64,000 nt of DNA, taken from positions 31,290,776-31,354,775 of the forward strand of contig NC_087069.1 of NCBI RefSeq assembly GCF_963678635.1, written 5' to 3'. The first letter of the stretch is position 1, and every line of letters begins with the position of its first letter. Source of the DNA: Symsagittifera roscoffensis. Taxonomy: Eukaryota; Xenacoelomorpha; Acoela; Convolutidae. Position numbers and translations under genes: made by a program. Under the pieces are notes generated by a model. That model saw only the letters and a program-made list of their open reading frames with translations, made no database searches and was not told where the DNA came from. Shown here piece by piece: positions 56,882 through 64,000 of this stretch.

Positions 56882-58770
56882 CCTCAACCAGATTTGCCTG
56901 ATTTACACTCAATAATTACCTCAACCAGATCAACACTCAAGAATTACCTCAACCAGATTAACACTCAAGGATTACCTCAACCACATTAATACTCAAGAAA
57001 ATTCTTTCTCCGTTAACGATTACCGAAAACTGGGTGATGTTCTTGCTTCTGTAACTCCTATTTCACTTAACATCATGAAGAGACTGAGCCCCGTTTTTGA
57101 GTGTTGCGTGCTGTTTTACGTCCCTACCACTGCGGCAGATATTTGTCCCAGTCTGTCATATACCCCGAGCAGTATACCCTGAGCATATTCACTAGCGTTC
57201 TGTTCTGCTTCTCCACTAGACCATTCGTTTGTGGATGATCGGTCGTCGAATGTGTTTTTGCAACGTGTGATCTTCTCTTGAGTTCTTTCGTCAGGTCCCC
57301 ACGAGGGCTTTCCGATTATCCGATTGGAAGGTCATCGGACAAACATACCGTGGTATCCAGTACGTTATCAAGTGATCATAAGTTACTTCCGCCGAGGCTG
57401 TCCGACATGGTTCTGCTTCCGCCAGTTTCGTAAAGTTATCAATAATTACCAGTATCTGAATATACCCAGAGTCTGTCATGATGATGGTCTATCTGCACAA
57501 CTTCGTTAAATTCCGAGCTTTCCACAGACTTGAGAGGGATTTTCCTTTTCTGGAATCCTTCACCTGCAAACACTACAAGCATGCGTTGACCCACCTTTCT
57601 TCAGCTCTCCCCATTCCTGGCCATTCAAATCGATGTAGTATTCTTAATTACAGCTTGTCTATACCTTGATGTCCCATCTGATCGTGCGATCCGAACAACA
57701 ACTCCGTTTGATAAAGCTGCGTTAATATGATGAGATTATGCTTGTGTAAAATCCTCTCTTAATCTCTTTTCCTGCAAGTCACCTGGACATCTGCTGTGTG
57801 GTAGAGTAAGTCCTTCCGTTCCTTGTAGAACTGGCTCAAGATTTTGTAGCTGTCTTCCTCCATATCTCCTCTCTCTTCCACTCGTGTTTGGATCCACTTA
57901 GTTGCTGGTCATTTTGTCGTCATCTAGCCTTTACATGCTCTTTCAGTGCCATCATTTGTCCGTTGAATTCTCCCAGTTTGTGGTTGTGGATATCATCCTT
58001 GAGCTTGACGCATATTATCCTTCTCAAGGCCTCTCTATCACCTTCTGGATCTAGATTAGTCCTGATGTTTGGACTGCATGATAGTTCACTGGATGATTTT
58101 CCCGACGACACCGCTATCATCACCAATTCTTCTCTCTGTTCATGTCATGATAATCCAAATTGTATGTTCCGGAAAAGGGGTCAGTCTGCAATTCACTGTC
58201 CTGATTCCTTCTTTTTTCTTCCGCTAGTATCATGCAGAGGCTTTCTTGCTCACTTCGACTTTCCGCTGAATCTTCGCCCATTTTTCTCTCCGGAAAAAAT
58301 TTCATCTTCACCTTCCTCCTCATTCGGCAACCTCTTTCCGTACTCTTGATGTGTTCCGAGTTCTTCAGCCTCCTCCCTATACGACATTTTCTTCCTCCGT
58401 AGCGTTGTTTGCTTGAGTATTCCTTCTGGGATATTCTCGACTAGCGTTCGAACCAGCTTTTTGCTCTCTGGATCCCCGGTTTTCAGGGAGTTTTTATCAT
58501 CTGGGACCTTCTCCTTTCTCATTATTGTAAATTCTGATTTATCGTCTCTTCTTGTCGAGACCACAGGTTTGTCATCGGCCAGTTTCTGAAGCAACCCCAT
58601 CAAATCCTGTCCCGCCGTTACCTTTCCTTTTTCAACTTTGTCTAGGTCGTAACCCTTCGCTTTCAGAATTCTTGTTTCTTTAGAATTCTTGTCTCTTTAG
58701 AATTCTTGTTTCCTGGAACCCTGTCGGCAATTCTGGGTGATCCTCGATCGGTTTGCCTGATTTATCGAGT
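56881..58770 (-). pseudogene. pol: Element 2 copy A': spacer and integrase fragment
   Basis: Nearly identical to copy A at an offset of 1884 bases, and continuous at its upstream end with RNase H of block B. The downstream end, at 56881, is a junction where GCCTGATTTA meets ACCTCAACCAG; the same junction recurs at 62937. Confidence 0.75.
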
Positions 58771-60893
58771 CATCTCGTGAGTGGTAACCTATCGTACGTT
58801 ACCTTGTCCATAAACGAGGTTCCATCTTTTATTTCAGGCCTATCAGCCTCCCTCTGTTCTTGCCTCTCGTAGAATTCCGGTTTTTTAATCAAGCTGTCGG
58901 CATTTTGGAGTTTATCTCTCGTCTTGTGCTCGATTATCATGTTGTATTCGTCCAGCTGTACTATCCATCTCCCGATGTAGCTTTGGTTCATTGATTATGT
59001 CTTCAGCCAGCTGAGTGCCCTGTTGTCGACCCGTAGTTTAAAAGGCCCGCTGCCCAAATACACCCTGTTTTTTCCACAAAAATGACTACTGCAAACATCT
59101 CTGCTTTTGGTGCCCCGTATTTTATATCCGTGTCACTCAAGACTTTACTACCATTAACTATCGGCCTCAAGACAGTCCTACCCTTCCATTCTTGTTCTTG
59201 ATGTGGTATGCCAGAGATCGCTACCACCGATGCATCTGTGTCTGGAACGTACATGACTTTTTCTGTCGGCATGCCCAACACTGGAGGCATGTTAAGATTT
59301 GTCGGCATGCCCAAAACCAAGAAATTCATCTATTGATGCTCAGTTTTTGGCGACTTCCAAACCAGAGCTGCTTCTGCCGCATCCGGAACTGCTCGAATGC
59401 CATGTTTATCTACCATCTTGCCCAGGTATTTTGTCGAGTCCTTTAGAAAATCACATCCTGCGGGTTTACACTTCAGTCCTGCCTTCTTCATACATGAAAA
59501 CACTTCGTCCAGTGGCCTGATTTGCTCCTTTACTGTACGTGTTGCAATCACCACGTCGCCCACTTTACACATCACCAAGTTGCCATACCTCTTCGTCACA
59601 CTTGTTAGTGCCTGTGCCATTAGTCTCTGAAATGTGGCTGTCGCATTGCACAGGCCAAAGGGCATCCTTTTTTACTGGAATAATCCCAGCTGGCAAGCAA
59701 ACCCCGTTTTTCCCCTATTTTGTTTGCTAAGCGGCACCTGCCAAAAAGCCGACACCAGATCAAAAGTTGTGAAAAACTTTGCATCCCCCATTTTCGAGAG
59801 ACTCTCATCTTTTGTAGGTATGGCATAGCCATCCTTCACCGTGAGGGACTTCAAATATCGAAAGTCACAGCTAAATCTATGTTGGTCTCCCTTCTTTTTG
59901 GCCATTACTACTCCACGCGCCCAATGTGATTTGGATGGTTCTATCATATTATACTCTAGTATCTACATGCATTCGATTTGTTTGGGTCATGCACCTCGCC
60001 CCCTCCCTATGCCGTAGCAACGACCGATGTCCGCTTTAGGTCTGGAAAAAACATCTTGGTTCCTATCTAGCACGTCCTTGATGGCTTCGAGCTGTTCGTC
60101 CGCTACCTCCCTCCTTAAATATTCAATTTCTGGCAATACCGTTTTATCCAATTCTAATTCCTCTTGTGAGGGTCTTTCCGGAACGTTCGAACTGCTCGAA
60201 AGCTCATCGTCTGTTTCTGATTTAGGGGAATTTATTAGACCGGACGAAAATTTAAATTTTTTCAATCTGCTCAAGATACAAATATAGTCCCTGTGGTTCG
60301 GTTAATCAATAAATTCATATTTATTCAATTTTTCAGCCATTTCATACTTATTTTTCACCGGCAGTGCGTATCCCAGTTTCCTCTCCCTCTGGATTGTAAT
60401 TGGTATATCAAGAGTATTCAGCAAGACACTGACGCAGAGGCAACTCTTGGTGATCCAGATTGATCTTCTTACAATAGCAGCACTTTGACTATTCGGTTTC
60501 GATACTATACATACTTGTTTGTTGTCACCTAGTTATTTATAGTTCTTCATTCTCAATTTTAACATTGCAGCCTCGTTTGCTTTCAATCTCAACCTCCTAC
60601 TCAAGAAAACTGGAGCTTTATTCTCATTCGCCATGTTTAAATTTAACGGTTTAATTACGTACTTCCTTTCCGGATTTCGAATCCTGAACATCGCATTGTT
60701 TAGATCAATCGTTACATCAAAATTCATAATGAAATCTCTGCCTAAAACCAATTGATTTGACTTGTCTAGATTTCCCACCACCAGAAAAATCATCCACAGG
60801 TTGCGTTCCCCCAGATTGGGAGCTGATATTGGTGTCCTGCAAGAACCCTCACTGTTTCATTATTTGCCGCTGACAGCCGTTTTCTTGAGTCTC
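58770..60893 (-). pseudogene. pol: Element 2 block B: protease end, RT and RNase H
   Basis: Protease remnant NLGERNLWMIFLVV and QLVLGRDFIMNFD (60880-60533); RT from LEAIKDVLDRNQDVFSR (near 60080) through MIEPSKSHWARGV, RFSCDFRYLKS and MPFGLCNATATFQ to CKVGDVV near 59550, where the catalytic YVDD has become KVGD; RNase H VPDTDASVVAISG (near 59240) and MNQSYIGRW. Several frameshifts. The active-site Asp loss makes the RT dead. At 60893 protease sequence is joined directly to an ORF-X N-terminus. Confidence 0.8.
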
Positions 60894-60894
60894 A

Positions 60895-62937
60895 AGCCGA
60901 CCATCAACACCGCCTCGGTCGCCGACTCTCTGCACTCTCCGTCTGACTCTAACTGCAGGATAGCGTTAAACATCACCGCCAGCATCTCGTCCACTTGTGT
61001 GTGATCAAGATCCCTCGAGCGCCTGTACAGCTCATCGAGCGTGGCTTCTTGAATTCCGCTGGCACGGGTTTCCAAAAACGATCTGCCATTGCTTTTCTCA
61101 CCTGTCCAACACTCAAAAATTGCCTCAACCAGATTAACACTCAAGAATTACCTCAACCACATTAATACTCAAGAAAATTCTTTCTCAGTTAACGATTACC
61201 GAAAACTGGGTGATGTTCTTGCTTCTGTAACTCCTATTTCACTTAACATCATGAAGAGACTGAGCCCCGTTTTTGAGTGTTGCGTGCTATTGTACGTCCC
61301 TACCACTGCGGCAGATATTTGTCCCAGTCTGTCATATACCCCGAGCAGTTTACCTTGAGCATATTCACTAGCGTTCTGTTCTGCTTCTCCACTAGACCAT
61401 TCGGTTGTGGATAATAGGTCGTCGAATGTGTTTGGGCAACGTGGGATCTTCTCATGAGTTCTTTCGTCAGGTCCCCCACGAGGACTTTCCCATTATCCGA
61501 TTGGAAGGTCATGGGACAACCATACCGTGGTATCCAGTACGTTATCAAGTGATCATAAGTTTCTTCCGCCGAGGCTGTCTGACATGGTTCCGTTTCCGCC
61601 GGTTTCGTAAAGTTATCAATAATTACCAGTATCTGATTATACCCAGAGTCTGTCATGCAGATCTTCTGATGGTCTATCTGCACAACTTCTTTAAATTCCG
61701 AGCTTTCCACAGACTTGAGAGGGAATTCACTTTTTCTGGAATCCTTCATCTGCAAACACGACAAGCATGCGTTGACCCACCTTTCTTCAGCTCTCCTCAT
61801 TCCTGGCCATTCAAATCGATGTAGTGTTTTTTATTGCACCTTGTTTATACCTTGATGTCCCATCTGATCGTGCGATCCGAACAACAACTCCGTTTGATAA
61901 AGCTGGGGTAATATGATGAGATTATGCTTGTGTAATATCCTCTCTTCATCTCTTTTCCTGCAAGCCACTACGACATCTGCTGTGTGGTAGAGTAAGTCCT
62001 TCCGTTCCTTGTAGAACTGGCTCAAGTATTTGAAGCTGTCTTCCTTTATATCTCCTCGGATCCACTTGGTGAGGTTGCTGGTCATTTTGTCGTCATCTAG
62101 CCTTTACATGCTCTTTCAGTGCCATCATTTGTCCGTTTAGTTCTCCCAGGTTGTGGTTGTGGATATCATCCTTGAGCTTGACGCATACTATTCCTCTCAA
62201 TACCTCTCTATCACCTTCCGGCTCTAGATTAGTCCTGATTTTTGGACTGCATGATAGTTCACTGGATGGTTTTCCCGACGACACCGCTATCATCACCAAT
62301 TCTTCTCTCTGGTCATGTCATGATAATCCAAATTGTATGTTCCGGAAAAGGGGTCAGTCTGCAATTCACTGTCCTGATTCCTTCTTTTTTCTTCCGCTAG
62401 TATCATGCAGAGGCTTTCTTGCTCACTTCGACTTTCCGCTGAATCTTCGCCCATTTTTCTCTCCGGAAAAAATTTCATCTTCACCTTCCTCCTCATTCGG
62501 CAACCTCTTTCCGTACTCTTGATGTGTTCCGAGTTCTTCAGCCTCCTCCCTATACGACATTTTCTTCCTCCGTAGCGTTGTTTGCTTGAGTATTCCTTCT
62601 GGGATATTCTCGACTAGCGTTCGAACCAGCTTTTTGCTCTCTGGATCCCCGGTTTTCAGGGAGTTTTTATCATCTGGGACCTTCTCCTTTCTCATTATTG
62701 TAAATTCTGATTTATCGTCTCTTCTTGTCGAGACCACAGGTTTGTCATCGGCCAGTTTCTGAAGCAACCCCATCAAATCCTGTCCCGCCGTTACCTTTCC
62801 TTTTTCAACTTTGTCTAGGTCGTAACCCTTCGCTTTCAGAATTCTTGTTTCTTTAGAATTCTTGTCTCTTTAGAATTCTTGTTTCCTGGAACCCTGTCGG
62901 CAATTCTGGGTGATCCTCGATCGGTTTGCCTGATTTA
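60895..62937 (-). pseudogene. pol: Element 2 copy A'': spacer, integrase core and ORF-X start
   Basis: The best-preserved element 2 integrase: HDQMGHQGI (near 61870), NACLSCLQMKD, VVQIDHQKI, FQSDNGKVLVG and NGLVEKQN are all present (61870-61300), so HHCC and DDE residues are legible. The core stops after YMTDWDKYLPQ, then the repeat spacer, then ORF-X start ATG 61089 and 60 codons of ORF-X ending in ATEAVLMVG at the fusion with block B. Confidence 0.75.
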
Positions 62938-64000
62938 CCTCAACCAGATTTGCCTGATTTACACTCAATAATTACCTCAACCAGATCAACACTCAAGAAT
63001 TACCTCAACCAGATTAACACTCAAGGATTACCTCAACCACATTAATACTCAAGAAAATTCTTTCTCCGTTAACGATTACCGAAAACTGGGTGATGTTCTT
63101 GCTTCTGTAACTCCTATTTCACTTAACATCATGAAGAGACTGAGCCCCGTTTTTGAGTGTTGCGTGCTGTTTTACGTCCCTACCACTGCGGCAGATATTT
63201 GTCCCAGTCTGTCATATACCCCGAGCAGTATACCCTGAGCATATTCACTAGCGTTCTGTTCTGCTTCTCCACTAGACCATTCGTTTGTGGATGATCGGTC
63301 GTCGAATGTGTTTTTGCAACGTGTGATCTTCTCTTGAGTTCTTTCGTCAGGTCCCCACGAGGGCTTTCCGATTATCCGATTGGAAGGTCATCGGACAAAC
63401 ATACCGTGGTATCCAGTACGTTATCAAGTGATCATAAGTTACTTCCGCCGAGGCTGTCCGACATGGTTCTGCTTCCGCCAGTTTCGTAAAGTTATCAATA
63501 ATTACCAGTATCTGAATATACCCAGAGTCTGTCATGATGATGGTCTATCTGCACAACTTCGTTAAATTCCGAGCTTTCCACAGACTTGAGAGGGATTTTC
63601 CTTTTCTGGAATCCTTCACCTGCAAACACTACAAGCATGCGTTGACCCACCTTTCTTCAGCTCTCCCCATTCCTGGCCATTCAAATCGATGTAGTATTCT
63701 TAATTACAGCTTGTCTATACCTTGATGTCCCATCTGATCGTGCGATCCGAACAACAACTCCGTTTGATAAAGCTGCGTTAATATGATGAGATTATGCTTG
63801 TGTAAAATCCTCTCTTAATCTCTTTTCCTGCAAGTCACCTGGACATCTGCTGTGTGGTAGAGTAAGTCCTTCCGTTCCTTGTAGAACTGGCTCAAGATTT
63901 TGTAGCTGTCTTCCTCCATATCTCCTCTCTCTTCCACTCGTGTTTGGATCCACTTAGTTGCTGGTCATTTTGTCGTCATCTAGCCTTTACATGCTCTTTC
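62938..64000 (-). pseudogene. pol: Element 2 copy A''' : integrase fragment, cut by the window end
   Basis: Near-identical to copy A' (offset 6056). It contains the 62-codon core fragment with MTFQSDNRKALVG (63535-63347) and the leading part of the zinc-domain region; it runs off the window. Confidence 0.75.

Larger units (their letters stand above)
47448..64000 (-). mobile_element. LTR element 2: diverged, rearranged relative of element 1 (continues beyond the window)
   Basis: On the minus strand it shows, from 64000 down: spacer/integrase copy A''' (64000-62938), copy A'' (62937-60895), block B with protease, RT and RNase H (60893-58770), copies A' (58770-56881) and A (56881-55115), then ORF-X (54958-47448), which is cut by element 1 and resumes at 26226-25940. 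Gag and LTRs are not visible here. All frames are broken by many indels and stops, so it is older than element 1, in line with being its insertion target. Confidence 0.85.

Noticed and set aside
1-64000. CRISPR arrays, rRNA genes, functional tRNAs or bacterial operons
   Set aside because: None seen. The short repeats here are minisatellites without unique spacers, and tRNA-like motifs lack acceptor stems.

Overview
The window is a piece of an AT-rich invertebrate animal (metazoan) genome. The evidence is a secreted multi-exon gene with canonical GT-AG introns, a CR1/jockey-type LINE, Ty3/gypsy-type LTR retrotransposons, and a lot of non-coding DNA. I cannot name the species. Nothing looks bacterial: there are no operons, no ribosome binding sites and no CRISPR array.

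Layout. Positions 1-5741 hold no gene I recognise, only two tRNA-like repeat motifs. Positions 5742-9949 (minus strand) carry the only convincing host gene. It has a signal-peptide exon followed by four symmetrical phase 1-1 exons, each encoding one cysteine-containing, fibronectin-III-like beta-sandwich module; the 3' end was not found. Positions 12171-17795 are a tandem array of four units of about 1.3-1.5 kb, with two long palindromes and two copies of an exon-like ORF. Positions 18056-19655 (minus) are a decayed reverse-transcriptase gene. Positions 20998-25757 (plus) are a nearly complete LINE with three ORFs: an SGNH-esterase-like ORF, a PHD-finger ORF1 and an endonuclease/RT ORF2. A perfect 182-bp direct repeat flanks it.

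The rest of the window (25940-64000, minus) is two related, very large LTR retrotransposons, one nested in the other. Element 1 spans 26227-47447 (21.2 kb) and has both LTRs. They differ by about 14 substitutions and one 92-bp deletion. On the minus strand its order is 5' LTR, a 2.4-kb leader with two minisatellites, gag (two CCHC knuckles), protease, RT, RNase H, an acidic spacer, integrase with a GPF module, a macro-like domain, and then a separate giant reading frame that I call ORF-X. ORF-X runs from about 35098 to 27562 (about 2,500 codons) and contains two SGNH-hydrolase-like domains, a coiled coil and large unrecognised regions. Element 2 is a diverged relative. Element 1 sits inside its ORF-X, so element 2 continues at 47448-64000 on one side and 25940-26226 on the other. 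Element 2 is rearranged into a repeating A-A'-B-A''-A''' pattern with a period of about 6.06 kb, and it has lost the macro domain.

Neither LTR element can make intact proteins as sequenced, because many stops and small indels interrupt them. The most interesting feature is the post-pol cargo: a macro-like domain plus a giant ORF-X, present in both elements with a conserved ATG context. The neighbouring LINE independently carries an SGNH-like ORF. All domain calls were made by eye from motifs; no database search was run.
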